Assembly: GCA_002633005.1 (NCBI GenBank)
Contig: NMRA01000318.1
Location: 361,895-425,894 of the forward strand
DNA length: 64,000 bases
Direction: 5' to 3'
Source: Phoronis australis
Lineage: Eukaryota; Phoronida; Phoronidae
Below are positions 38,101 through 51,300 of the stretch, piece by piece. The notes beneath the pieces were generated by a model that saw nothing but the letters and a program-made list of their open reading frames with translations, had not been told where the DNA came from and did not search any database. A program made the translations under genes and the position numbers. Position 1 is the stretch's first letter; each line of letters begins with the position of its first letter.

Positions 38101-39670
38101 AGAGATGACGGTAATATGCACCCACATATAAATACATGGGCACATAAAAAGTAAATGTGAATAAACAAATTTTCTAACAGATATCAAAATTGCATTACTA
38201 AGCATACATATAAATTTGTCATAGCGCACACATTAATTGGACATCGAATTTTGCAACGAATGGCTTGCCAGAGACATAAGGCCAAATATCGGACGATCTT
38301 ATTGTGGCCAAAAACTGATTTAATAAGCCAAAATGTTTGCATTATCTATCATCACTAGATTTGAACACCAGAATTTGGTTAAATATCCCTAGAACAAGAT
38401 TAACAATTCTTGAGCGGGTGAGTCTTTCACTATCTACAACTTCTGATGACTACTTTTGACACACATTATATATTCAACAGTTTGTTTTCTATTATACAGA
38501 AAATAGTCTTCTTTCTGACAACTTGATTGCATCACGCCTCACTTAATCTGTATAAAAATGATAACTGCTATGAACTCAGCAATTTTGCCATTTTGTGTTG
38601 CAATGTAGGTTATAGCATATGCTCATGCTGCACCCCTTTCTTGATGTATGATCAGGGTGGCTACCAACTAGGCATCAATGGTTACCACTTTTGTGCAAGC
38701 TCCCCTCGCCACCAACGAGGTACCTCCGGCCTCTAGATTAGGAACCAATTCATTTACAATATTTACAAAGATTTCAGGTAACCATTTTATCTGTGGTTTC
38801 CCTAAGCCAGTCAGCTATAATTTATGCACTTGCAAGTTTCAACCAACAAAAGTCTGCTGCACGTGTTGTCAGCCATCAGTTTCACAGCAGGTGTTCATCC
38901 AAGGCACGGGAGACATCCTTCAGTATAATGAAGGACTGGATATCTTTAAAAAAGCCAAGGAACTCACCAGGTATGAGATCTAACATCTATAACAACAACC
39001 ACTGCATAAACAATTATGAGCCATGATATCCCTCAGTTTCCTCAATGTCGTTTCGCACCTACAAGACCAAGCATTCAGATAATTGGCTTTGATGCAGCAA
39101 AATGCCTGCATGGATCTATCACATGGCTTTAATGGGTAACTCAGGAATGATCCCCAACATCAGTAACGCAATACCGTTTTAAGGCTATCATGGACATTTA
39201 CCCTTAATAAATTGTGGTTGCGCTCCATTGGTTGTGCCACCCTTAATAATCTTCCAGTGCATAATAATCTCTCATTTGGGAACCAACATGCACACATTTG
39301 GGATGCACTCAGGCTTTGAGGTCCACGGAGTCCAAGGTCCGGGACCCCTCCTGCTGTCACTTTTGCATTGCTGTATTGAGAAAATAATACGACCCTGCCT
39401 CTATCAATTGTGAGAAGCCCTCTTTGGTCAGAATATTGGGTACCAACCATTCTACGAATGCCGATGATCATTCAAAGACACTTCAGTGTGTGGTAACAAA
39501 TTATACATTGTAGGTATCATTGTAAATTTTAGTGATCTTATCACAACCATAAGTATCCTGCCTGCTTCACAAATTCTGGGTCGGCTGTAAAGGCCAGTGG
39601 TTTAAAACAAAACTGGACGGCAACATTCAATGAACTCATTTTTTCTCAGATACAACGATAGGAGTTCCAG
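38101..39670. other. Region downstream of the SAMD9-like gene, no gene assigned
   Basis: Holds short open frames on both strands, none recognised. A last coding exon of the SAMD9-like gene would be expected here or further left, because its main exon ends at a good donor, but I cannot identify it. Confidence 0.4.
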
Positions 39671-39671
39671 T

Positions 39672-42600
39672 TTACGTGTTCTGTAGAACACATTTTGAAG
39701 GGTGGTCCATTAATGTTATCACAAGTAGTCGCCAAAAATATAAAAGCGAAAAACACTTACGTGACTTTCGTTTCGACTTGACCGTTTTGAATTCATCCTG
39801 AGATGAACTTGCAGAACGACCGATCTCATCTAGCTGAGAACCTGTAGCGGAAGTGCCATATTCACTCCCATGAGCTTGTGGTTCATTTGTTGCATTTGGA
39901 TGAGGTTGTTGCTCTACGGCTTCTGTGGGTGTTGGGTTTTTGGAGAGTCCGTATGCCACTGGGCCTGACCAAGTAAATCCAATGTAAAAATAGACCTTGT
40001 TGAATCTCCAAGTATGGTAAGGTGCTGGAACGGCAGACGGTATTTTCAATGTTTCGTCTTTCCAATGAAATCGTAACTCGACTACTCCCAACTTATCACT
40101 GACTCGCCCTTCAAATCGATGAAGATTATCTCGCACAACACTTGAATTCCAAAAGTTTTTACCATAGTAGTCAAATCCACTGTCCGTGCACATGTATCGT
40201 TGCATTTCCGTGCCCTTGGCAAGAAAGAAAACATTTTTTTGTTTGATACCACAACTTAAAGTTTCGTCTCTTTTAAGAAATGGGAATTTTTTGTCGTATT
40301 CTGTCTTCCACTGTTGTATAACATCTTTCAGAGGTGAAGGAACTTGATCGTGGTTAGCTTCACTTTTTTTGTCTTCTGAGCTGGGCCAGTTCAACATAAC
40401 ATAGAACAGATACGGCTCAAGAAATATTGGTGAACTGGGCAGGGTTCCCCTTTCTTCATAAAGCATATGACTCCACTTAACCATCTGAGAGAAAGGAACA
40501 TCAGTATCTTTGATCTTCCACATAGTAGTCAGTAATAGTTTCGCTCCCAGAATAATCATCAAATCTTTCGAAGACCTTCCCTCAGACTCTAAGCTATCAT
40601 ATATCAACTTGCTGATAGACTGTACTTTTTCTGCGGCCTTAAGTTTCGCCATACTAGAAAAAGAAAAGGAGTTACCACACAATCTTATAGCCCGTCTTCG
40701 TCTGTATTCACATTTTCCCAATTCGTCTAATGACTCCGGAACTTCGTCACTATCTTCTCCAAAATAAACTTTTAATTCTCCTTTGTACTTTTCAATTTCA
40801 GTTTGATCCATATATTTCTGCTTCTTCTGGTTGTCATCAAGGTATTCTTCTCTCAGCTGACTTTCCAGGTCCTCAACATCATGAAGCGTTTTTTCTACAA
40901 TTGGCCCAAGATCTTTCAGTCTGACCACCAGGTTTTGTCCGTTGGCGTTTTTCCATGGCGAAAGTGATTCAGGACAAAATTCTTGGTCAACAATGAACAT
41001 ATGAAAAGCATCCTTTTTCTTTAGCCCTTTAACACACTCCAAAAACTTCAACAGCTTTAGTGTAGTATCTAACTCACCTGCGTAACATGACAAGTTAATT
41101 AAACCATCGAAGTACTCCTGTTTTCTACAGGTTTGTGCATGTTTAAATGCCTCGATAGCTTTAAAAGCTATTTCTATGGCTTTAATCATACTGGTTGGGT
41201 CCAATGTCGCCTTTCCTTTCTTTGCCATTTCTGATGATTCATGAACGAAATGGGATTTATGCACCTGGCCGAGAGTGTTGTGAAAATAAGAACTCTCGGG
41301 AATCTTCTTTAAGCCCTCTTCTGCAAATTTTAGAGCTGATGCAAAATTGTTGTTGTAATGCAGGTAAAATCTTGCAACCTGCTGTGCAATATATGGATCT
41401 TGATTAAAGGTTTGGTACCCTTTTTGCAACATTGTGGCTGCTTTCTGGTGGGACTCTTTCGACACAACATATTCAATTAAAGGAGAAAACTTGGACCTTT
41501 GTTCTGTTTCTTCATAAAAAACACGTTTCTTCAAGACGTCTCGAACAATGGATTGCAAAGATTTCATGTGAGAACTGTTGCCATGACGTGAAAAGATCTC
41601 TTTGCGATTGAGAAACTCTGACATTATTTGACTGACAGGCTGGTGTTTGGTGAACATGTCACGGATTTCTTCGGCTAGAATTCTATTACATGTGGTCAAA
41701 CCATTCTGATAACTAATGTACTCATCTGTAGATTCAATAACTAATAACTTCCAACCATCGCTAGTGTTTCTTTCCCACTGCATTTTGTGGCGCCCAGTCC
41801 TCACAGCGCGCTGTTTTGTCGGATGCATTATACCAAATGCAAAGCTCCTAGCAGTAGTCACCTCCTTGTTCATGAGAGAATCAAAAACGGCAGTTGGAAT
41901 AGCTCTGAAGTCTTGGTCGAAGCAATTTAAAATCGCCAAATATTTCAAGGCTTTTCGTTCTTTCTCATCTGTCATTTTAGAAACAAGGTCTGTTACAACT
42001 GCTTTAATTGCTTTGCGATCAAAGTTTGTTTTCATAACATTTAATGAAAACAACATTTTCGGGTCAAACCCTTGCTTGGTTTTATGTTTTTTCTCAAGCT
42101 CCTTGTACTTGCGCAAGAACCAATCCAACTCTTTTGGGTAAAGCTTGTGACTCAAGACCAATTCCATGTCACGTTTAATAACAGTTTGACGTCTGCATAT
42201 TAGTACAACAACGCTGAATTTTTCAAGGCATCCCGTTTCTATGTTTTCTAATTCTTCATTTCTCAACTCTCTCTTGGCCAGTTTTGCTTCTGACTCCATT
42301 TCCATCCTAAATGAGCGTATTTTCTGCGGATCTTCATTGTCGTCAACTAGTATGAGAACTGGGCGGCATACACTTTCGTCATCTTCTCCAAATTTCCTGA
42401 GATTGAAGACGTGTTTGCTTGTCTGGAATGGAATTATCTCTTTGACAATAGCACACCTGTATTGCTTTCTCAGGTCCCATAGTACATGTCTGCTGGTTGT
42501 TGTTCCTCCTGCTCCAGGCTGATGGTACAAATTGATGACACCAACACAATCTCCGTCAACATGATCGGATCTCTTGCCTTCAAGCGCACTTGCAACAATA

Positions 42601-44488
42601 TTCTTCAATTTGGTGTGAATGTTTCGCTCACACACATGTCCATCAAAAGCAAAATTTTTCCAACTTACTTTTCCACCCCTGTAAAAACGTTCTTCTTCTT
42701 CCTTTTTAACTTTATCAATATCTCTCTCTTTACTCAAAATTTCTAATTCTTGCTCAAAGTTATCAATGCCTACCACTTCGAGAGATGTCAAATCTTTCTT
42801 CTCGCTAAGTTTAATGTTGCCTTTAGTAGACGGAATGTTGCAATCCACATTGACATTTGGTTTCACGAGAAGTTTTATTTGTTCTGAAAAGAGATGCCAT
42901 GGTAATCCAACAATGTTGTTCTTGAAAAGAGCGTCATCATTCTCATTTTTATACGTTCGTTTAACGATTTCTGTGTTCCAAGCATTCTCCAAACTTTCGT
43001 CTTCACACAAAACACACCACTGATTTGGAAAAGCTCTATCGATTTCTGGAAACATATCCAACATTATCGTAAAGTTTTCAGACGCAAGTGAAAACACAAT
43101 AACTGCACGGTCAGCTGGTATTTCATTTTTCAACATAGAAACCGCTTTTCGTAAACTGTCAGTGTTCGCGTTACGCCAAGACGGAAGATCAGTAATACTT
43201 CCCACTCCATTGTGGCCATTCATTAGAATCCAAGGTTTTGTGCTGTGTGTAAGAACTTTGTCGTCGTCTTTAGACCCTAATTCCTCAAGCTTTCGCATAG
43301 TAATTGGTTCGTTTCTGCTTTCCAGAGCACTGCATAACTTACTTTCCGTATCAAAATCAAAAACTGCTTTCCAATCTATATCACCGACAAAGGAAAACTT
43401 TTCTAGAATACCATCATCCGCTAGTTTACTTGGCAACGAGCTTAAAACGAGAATAGGAAACAATCCCTCATTGATAGTGCCATTTCCAAGAGTAAGAGCG
43501 TCCATGATTTGTTCACGTTTTTCGATATAAAATGACACTGGCATCGAACCACTGCCTTTCTCAGCATCATTTCTCGCTGCTCGAAGAACAGATCTGAACT
43601 TCAAAAACTGCTTCTGATCAGCACCTTCCAGTTTTTTTGTGACTTTTTGAATCAAGGCAAATAAAAATAATCGCGTAGACTGTGGTAATGTGACAAAAAC
43701 TTCTTCAACATCTGACTTTGCGTCAACAGTAATTTCTACCAGCTTCAAATTGTCTTTTCCATCATCAACGTCAACCAAATATGGCTCTGAGATGAGACCA
43801 GAAACTGTATCACGCTGATCATCTACAAAATGCTGAAGAATTCGTTGCTTTAGATCACTCATCGATTCAGTGGAAATGGGAAGTCCTTCGATTGTACCAC
43901 TCCCGTCTTTGTTGGACCGTATTCCGAAATGGAGGACGGCGTTTTGATATGAATTTAAACAACCAGCAATTGTACTAACTGCTTCACGGATGGACGGTAC
44001 GCCAAACATATCATCCCTGTTTCTACAACCAATGAATACATCAACTGGACAAAGAAGGCCTTTTTCTTCAGATGACGGAAAAACTGCCTTTGTTTTATAT
44101 TTGGCCACACTAGGAGGTTCATCAACCTTCTGCACAAGCGCTGTAGTGATATCCAGTTCAGCTGGACGGCGCTCAACCTGTTTCTTTGGAGCATCATGGG
44201 ATAGTACAGTGGTGGACAGACCTTTTTTCCAATTTGACTTGATTTTAAGTTTCGTTCCTATAAGCAGTTCGGGAAAATATTTATTCATCACCACCTCGTA
44301 ACTCTGGATATCACTAGAGGTCAATTCCTCCATTGCATTTCCATCAAACTCTAATGTTTCGAATTTTTGGGCATCATTTTCCCTGAGTTGGCAGGTGAAT
44401 ATCAACCAATCCTTTACTTGTGAAGGAGACATTGAAGCCAATTCCAACTTTTTAATTTCTTCTGTCCTTTGGTTTTTGGGTTCTTCAG
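39672..44488 (-). CDS. SAMD9/SAMD9L-like STAND NTPase, main exon
   Basis: The frame runs to a stop at 39672-39674. The acceptor TTTGTTGGCTTTATAG puts the exon start at 44488, 14 codons before the Leu at 44447 from which residues are counted here. Order: SAM domain (about 5-76, QVKDWLIFTCQL), AlbA_2/Schlafen-like segment (150-200, CLNSYQNAVLHFGI..GTIEGL), SIR2-like region (400-530), P-loop NTPase with YHQPGAGGTTTSRHVLW (641-657) and Walker B RPVLILVDDNED (695-706), TPR-like helices (1000-1140), OB-fold-like C-terminus (1405-1505, KVYFYIGFTWSGPVAYGL). This is the SAMD9/SAMD9L layout; vertebrate members restrict poxviruses and curb translation and growth. The Walker A lysine is a threonine here. 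A consensus donor, TCAC followed by GTAAGT at 39760, suggests that coding leaves the exon there and that the last 29 residues are intronic. Confidence 0.88.
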
Positions 44489-46297
44489 CTATAAAGCCAA
44501 CAAAAATTTCATTACCTATGTTTTAACACCCATGGCAATACTGAATGTACCATTCCAAGTATGTGATTATCAGACCAGTGTACCATCAAAACTACATTTG
44601 TCGATTGAGTACTTTGGACGCCAGGTTGCAGATTTTTCAGTAAATTCGCACATTTTCGTGTACATACTTTTCTGCATGTTAGCCTGATTGAAATTGTGTT
44701 CAGCTGGTACTTTTCCTGGTTACTTACCTTTGAAATAGTTTTTAAAATACACTTAGTTATATGACCACCGATTTTAAGAATTATCTAAGGTTTTTAGTTG
44801 GTGGACCACGCTTACTGTACTGAAAGGATCCAGTTAATCAATAGAAAGGTTCCTTTAGTTACTTAAGTTAAATAATTATGAATTCATGTTAATACATGGC
44901 GTGTAATATACCAACCATTCACAAAGTTTGGAATATTATTCATTGCGAGAGTCAATGAACAAGTGCTATCGTACTGTCTGACAACTTTTGATACGTGATA
45001 TTGTTGGTATTACAAAGTTCTACCTGATAATATGTCTAGAAACATAAGTGACCAAAATCTCAGTTAAAATGTACTCAGTGCATTTAATTTTCAGGTTGCG
45101 AGGTACTTAATAGTATAAACTATCACTAAACCACTTAGATCGTCTTTAAGTATAGCTTTATTACTCATCAACCATAACAAGTTGGGATGAAATTTGAAAA
45201 CTTTTGCCAAGTCAAGTAAATTGGCAAATGTGACTACCGTAATCGTTCGGGTTAACGCCCTGGGCGGTTAAATTGGCGAATCCAAAAAATCGGGGGAGAG
45301 CGGTTAACCGAGCAGTGGGCGGTTAAATCGAAAATCCACCTAAAGTAGGGGATGGGTGGTTAACCGAACATGGGCGCTTATTACGACAGACAACCGCCCT
45401 GGGCGGTTAATCTTACCTGACGATCTAAATCCCGACACAACAATCATACTCAGAATGCGTAGCCCTTTTCAAAGAGCTTTATCGTCACGTCGCTAAATGA
45501 CTGTGAAAACATAACAGCGGATTATCCCAACAGAGGTTCTCTTGCCCTCAGATTAGTCATTCATTATTAAATTTACAAAATTGCTGAGTAATAGCCCCGT
45601 GCCGTCCTGCGGTGCGCAGACGACCAGTGACCACGCAGCCTCCACTAGAATTAAAACTGTTTCAAGATGTGACCCTGCTTAAGTGCGCGCGTGCAAGCTT
45701 CACGTGTTGCAGAGGTCAGACATCAAATTTATGGTTACAGTCACATACTATATGTAGCTGTCAAGTTCTGACTCAGAGAGCAGTTTTAAAATTGGTTGTA
45801 ATAAAACTTTGAAGAACTTAACTCTGCTGTTTTTTTGTGTTTGGGATGTTATAGTCGACATTCCGTGACTCAATGACATTTTCAGCGTATGGTTCTGCGG
45901 CTAGCTGTTTTATCTCGACAGCTCGGCATTGCTCTCTTGCCGTTGCACCAAACATGCTATGCAAAGAAGTAAGACAAGGATCGGGGTTGGTCGAGCCAGT
46001 CGTCGATCAAGAACAAAATTTCAAGCAACTGCATAAATATGTTACAAAATGTCAGAAAACAGCAATGTTTCAATTCATTATTCTAAACGATCTCCTTACC
46101 AAACTTCGTGGTGGAAAAACATTTATTTTTCATGCAAGATGTCCAGATTATCCTATTTATATCACTTGTAATATCGCACTGCGGCACTGTTCGGTCCCGC
46201 TGTTATCGCGCAATGTCTCAGTCAGCTGACAATCGTGACTTGGAAATGCCGTCAAGTAATATAACGGCCTGACTTTCAATATGCATCGCGTTTTTTA

Positions 46298-46394
46298 CAC
46301 AGGCGTCCTCAGCTTCTGATCGTCCTCAATACACTACATATAATACTACTATATGTAGTGTATTGGGGACGATCAGAAGATGAGGACGCCTGTG
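46298..46394. mobile_element. 97-bp hairpin element (hAT-like MITE)
   Basis: Near-perfect hairpin from CACAGGCGTCCTCAGCTTCT to its complement ending GAGGACGCCTGTG. It is flanked by the 8-bp duplication GTTTTTTA (46290-46297 and 46395-46402). The matching point of the opposite palindrome arm (about 48035-48045) has only one copy of this 8-mer and no hairpin: an empty site. The 8-bp duplication and CA-starting ends fit hAT. Confidence 0.85.
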
Positions 46395-48586
46395 GTTTTT
46401 TATGGCCAAAGACAGTCACGTGGCGGTATTCAGCACGCACGTAGTAGGGTCTACGTGTGAGTCACCTGTCAATCACATGTTGGGGTCAAGGTAACATGCA
46501 CTCCAAAGTGTGGGAACTTGCGCACGTGCACCACTACAAATCAATCACACATAGCGACAGTCCGAAGTAACAAAAACGGGCGTGACTATGTGCTTTTAAG
46601 CTGTTGTTACGAAAGACCCAGTTCTTTACAATATTCCTCCGTTGCCAATGTTCCCCAAAACTGCGATGTCAAGTCTATTGCCATATTTCCCGGCTCGATG
46701 CTCCCTAAGCCCATCCCTTTAACTAGTTGTGTGAACTAATCATCTACCCACTATCGTCAAGTAGTCTACGTCGTAGATATTTCAGACTGTTTCCAGTTAA
46801 GCGCCCACCTCTCGGTTAAGCGCCCATCCCCGACTTTTAAAGAATGAAGATTTAGCGCCTAGTGCTAAGGAAAAGCGCAAGCGCGATTCCCCGACTTTCA
46901 GGAAAAGATCGATGATCTCAATGAGTGCAACGACGCCGGGACTCCGAGACGGTGGTTTAGCAATCTGAATTACAATACAGGTAACGAGTTACTGTCTTGG
47001 GTCATGAACTCACTTCAAAATATAATACTTGGACCTTTTTGTCACTTTATTTTCTTCCCTAGTTTGCAAAGTTTAAGAACGCTGCCGGCGTGAAAACCTC
47101 CGCTTTCAGCGACTTTGTCTACCGCGCTGAGTGTCCGTCTGCAGTGCATTAGATAAAACATATATTTGAAAAACTCAGGCCAGAGAAATGTGACAATGGT
47201 TTTGCCAACCCTCCAAATTCTATTAAGGTGGGAAGCTCTCGTATTTTGAACAAATCTCACAACTCAAGGAAAGATGTCAAATTCTCAATATTTTGATGAA
47301 TATAACTGCCGGGTTATAGAGGATGTGGGGCGACCGAAGGGACAGTACAAGTGCCTTACTGGGTTACCGATTTTGTTGCTGCTTGTCGATTTCTGGATTC
47401 AAACGTAATAATGTATGTTTGTGTATGATCTTGAAGTAATAAAAAACCGCTAGTCAAATTTTGTTTTTCGCTTATTGCATCTCAGTCAAACTGGTTAGCA
47501 GATTTAAAACTAATGTCGCTGGCTGTTCTATACTATTTCTTGCGTCAGCCCCCACATAAGCATGACTGTGTGAATTATCGTTTCCACATGCCCTTTTTAG
47601 CCATCCGGAATAATTTTGTTTACACGTTGGCCATTTTCAGTCTGAACAAAAATTCTTACCATTCGAGTCCGAAATATCTACGACGTAGACTGCTTGACGA
47701 TAGTGGGTAGGAGATTCACAGCTAGTTACAGGGATGGGCTTAGGGAGCATCGAGCCGGGAAATATGGCAATAGACTTGACATCGCAGTTTTGAGGAACAT
47801 TGGCAACGGACGAATATCGTAAAGAACTGGGTCTTTCGTAACAACAGCTTAAAAGCACATAGTCACGCCCGTTTTTGTTACTTCAGACTGTCGCTATGTG
47901 TGACTGATTTGTAGTGGTGCACGTGCGCAAGTTCCCACACTTTGGAGTGCATGTTACCTTGACACCAACATGTGATTGACAGGTGACTCACACGTAGGCC
48001 CTACGTGCGTGCTGAATACCGCCACTATCTTTGGCCATAAAAAACGAGATACATATTGAAAGAGGCCATTATATTACTTGACGGCATTTATAAGTGACGA
48101 TTGTCAGCCGACTGAGACATTGCGCGATAACAGCGGGACCGAACAGTGCCGCAGTGTGATATTACAAGTGATATAAATAGGATAATCTGGACATCTTGCA
48201 TGAAAAATAAATGTTTTTCTACCACGAAATTTGGTAAGGTGATCTTTTAGAATAATGAATTGAAACATTGCTGTTTTCTGACATTTTGTAACATAATTAT
48301 GCAGTTGCTTCAAATTTTATTCTTGATCGACGACTGGCTCGACCACCCTAGATCCTTGTCTTATTTCTGTGCATAGCATGTTTGGTGCAACGGCAAGAGA
48401 GCAATGTCGGGCTGTCGAGATAAGACAGCTAGCCGCAGAACCATACTCTGAAAATCTCATTGAGTCACGGAGTGTTGACTATAACATCCCAAACACAAAA
48501 AGCAGGAGAGTTAAGTTTTTCAAACTTTTATTACAACCAATTTTAAAACTGCTCTCTGAGTCAGAACTTGACAGCTACATATACTA

Positions 48587-49883
48587 CCGTAATCGTTCGG
48601 GTTAACGCCCATGCTCAGTTAACCGCCCACCCCCTACTTTAGGTGAATTTCGATTTAACCGCCCACTGCTCGGTTAACCGCCCCCCTGCTATTTTTGAAG
48701 ATTTCCAATTAACCGCCCCCTGCTCGGTTAACCGCCCATCCCCTACTTTTGACGATTGGTGATTACCGCCCTGTGCTAATAGAAAACGCGAATCCCCGAC
48801 CTTTTAGATTAAGATCGATAACATTGAGTGCAACGACGGCCTTAGAGACCGCGGTTTAGCAATGTGAATTATGATACCAGTAACAAATTATTGTAACGGG
48901 TCATCGATTAACTTCAAAATGTAATACTTGAACACTTTGTCACTTTCTTTTCTTCTCATGTTCGCAAACTTTAGGAACCGCGCTGGCGTCTACACCTCCA
49001 CTTTCAGCCACAATCTCTGCCGCACTGAGTTATCGACTACAGTGCACTATATAAAAGANTAAATGTTTTTCCACCACGAACTTTGGTAAGGTGATCGTCT
49101 AAGAATGAATTGAAACATTGCTGTTTTGTGACGTTTTATCACATATTTATGCCGTGGCTCGAAATTTTGTTCTTGATTGACGAGTGGCTCACGACCGCTT
49201 AACCCCGATTCTTGTCTTACTTCTTTGCCGAGCATGTTTTGCGCAACGGCAAGTGAGCAATGCCGGGCAGTCGAGATAAAACAGCTGGCCGTAGAACCAT
49301 ACGCAGAAAATGTCATTGAGTCACGGAGTGTCGACTATAAACATCCCAAACACAAAAAACATCAAACTTTTATTACAACTGCTCTCCATGAACTTGACAG
49401 CTAGCACGAGGTGCACTTTAGCAAGATCACATCTTGAAATAGTAGCAATCAAAGTTGAGGCTGCGTGGTCACTGATCGTCTGCGCTCTACAGGGCAAAGT
49501 AACAAGACCGCAGGACAGCACGGGGCTATTACTCAGCAATTCTGTAAATTTAATAGTGAATAACTAATCTGAGGGCAATAGGACCTTTGTTGGGATCATC
49601 CGCTGTTATGACATGTTTTTGTCATGTGGCGAGGTGACGTTAAAGCTCTTTGAAAAATGCTACAGGTTCCGAGTACGTGTGTGCTGTGGGGACTCAGATC
49701 ACGAGGTAAGATTAACCGCCCAGGGCGGTTGCTTGTCGTAATAAGCGCCTATGTTCAGTTAACCGCCCACCCTGAATTTCTTGAAATTTCACGTTTAAGC
49801 GCCCATGTCTGGTTAACCCCCCACCCCCGATTTTTTGGGTTCGCCAATTTAACCGCCCAGGGCGTTAACCCGAACGATTACGG
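48587..49883. mobile_element. Nested 1.3-kb copy of the palindromic element family
   Basis: Starts CCGTAATCGTTCGGGTTAAC and ends GTTAACCCGAACGATTACGG, flanked by TA (48585-48586 and 49884-49885). It splits the right arm of the 5.16-kb element at CATATA/GTA, where the left arm is uninterrupted (CATACTATATG near 45747). Its interior resembles the central part of the host element (46800-47165). The interior contains a single N at 49059. Confidence 0.85.
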
Positions 49884-50429
49884 TAGTACGGGACTGTAAC
49901 AAATACCATAAATTTGATGTCTGACCTCTGCAACACGTGAAGCTAGCACGCGCGCACTTAAGCAGGGTCACATCTTGAAACAGTTTTAATTCTAGTGGAG
50001 GCTGCGTGGTCACTGGTCATCTGCGCACCGAATGACAGCACGGGGCTATTACTCAGCAATTTTGTAAATTTAATAGTGAATGACTAATCTGAGGGCAAGA
50101 GAACCTTTGTTGGGATCATCCGCTGTTATGATGTTTTCACAGTCATTTGGCGACGTGACGATAAAGCTTTTTGAAAAGGGCTACGCGTTATGATTGTCAT
50201 GTCGGGATTTAGATCGCCAGGTAAGATTAACCGCCCAGGGTGGTTGTCTGTCGTAATAAGCGCCCATGTTCGGTTAACTGCCCGTCCTCTACTTTAGGTG
50301 GATTTTCGATTGAACTGCCCACTGCTCGGTTAACCGCCCTCCCCCGATTTTTTTGATTCGCCAATTTAACCGCCCAGGGTGTTAACCCGAATGATTACGG
50401 TATGTTTAAATTTCCACAAATTTGCCGTC

Positions 50430-50592
50430 TATACCATTATTCCATTCTATGCTATTATTAATTTTTTTCGACAATTTCCGGTCTATGCTATTATTCTACT
50501 TTTCTAGTGGCAAAAATGTTGGGTCTATACTATTATTAGAGTCTCTACTGAAAATCGTGAAATTTTCCAGTCAATACTATTATTGCTGTCTC
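50430..50592. repeat. Degenerate tandem repeat with CTATGCTATTATT boxes
   Basis: Five boxes of the type TCTATGCTATTATT, spaced irregularly (about 20 to 60 bp), immediately right of the palindromic element. Confidence 0.55.
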
Positions 50593-51139
50593 TACTACTA
50601 TTCGCAACTCCAGAGTACTGCATTAGCGATGACTCCAAGGCAATAAAACACTGGCTGAAATAAACCAAACTATCATGGAGTAAAACTGATATTTTTTCTA
50701 TCAAATTTGGTTTCCGAAATTGAAATCTCCATGGAAAATTTTGTTATTGTCGTTCGTTTCCGAAGAAATACGATAAATATTGGCCAAATACGATGTCATT
50801 GTTGTTCTTACAAAGGGAAGTGTGTTTACTGTAATGTCAGATAAAAATTGTTTTATGAGTGTCAAGAAAATAATGCAGGAACGCTTTAAAGATAAAAACT
50901 TGTTACCTGATCCTGGAAACTCCTTTTGTGTGAACAAGTTGAAATTGTACGCTGTACATTTTCTACTATATCATTAAACTACTCATGTTCAAAAAACCAT
51001 GGAAAGTACATCAGGACTCATCTACAAGGTCTACCTGGCACATTTGATAGAATTTCATTCACACAATCCGAGAAGGAAGGCGTTAAGTGTGTAAATGGTT
51101 TTCCTCCGTGTGACAAATACCTTGCAAACTCATGAAATA

Positions 51140-51300
51140 TGACAATGTAAAATGTAACAATGGTACATTCCACATAAATTGTAACAATTCATAAAATGTA
51201 ACAACTTGTTACATTTTAGGAGAAGCCTAGCAACAAAAAATGTAACAATAACATAAAATGTAACAGTTATTACATTTTACGAAATTGTTACATTTTACAG
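51140..51300. repeat. Cluster of TGTAACA/TGTTACA boxes
   Basis: At least six AATGTAACA-type boxes on the two strands in 160 bp, including the palindrome AAATGTAACAACTTGTTACA and AAAATGTAACAGTTATTACA. It lies about 240 bp inside the intron after the CARD exon. It could be a regulatory array or a small element; the sequence does not decide. Confidence 0.6.

Larger units (their letters stand above)
45237..50400. mobile_element. 5.16-kb palindromic DNA element with TA target duplication
   Basis: Begins TA|CCGTAATCGTTCGGGTTAAC and ends GTTAACCCGAATGATTACGG|TA, so the termini are inverted and flanked by TA. The arms are long: 45237-46800 pairs with 47640-48580 plus 49886-50400, with the centre near 47200. 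Subterminal zones carry many TTAACCGCCC or GGTTAACCGCCC boxes about 35 bp apart, probably transposase-binding repeats. No transposase frame is visible, so it is nonautonomous. A TA target fits Tc1/mariner-like insertion, but the TIR matches nothing I know. Confidence 0.85.

Noticed and set aside
38678-39471. Short frames on both strands downstream of the SAMD9-like gene
   Set aside because: No family match that I can defend, no splice structure, and stops in all frames nearby.
40510-44301. Many plus-strand frames of 60-140 codons
   Set aside because: Antisense shadows of the SAMD9-like exon.
45873-46229. 118-codon frame in the palindromic element, also present on the other strand at the paired arm
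   Set aside because: The mirrored frame is a consequence of the palindrome. It has no transposase or other domain and is broken in the nested copy.
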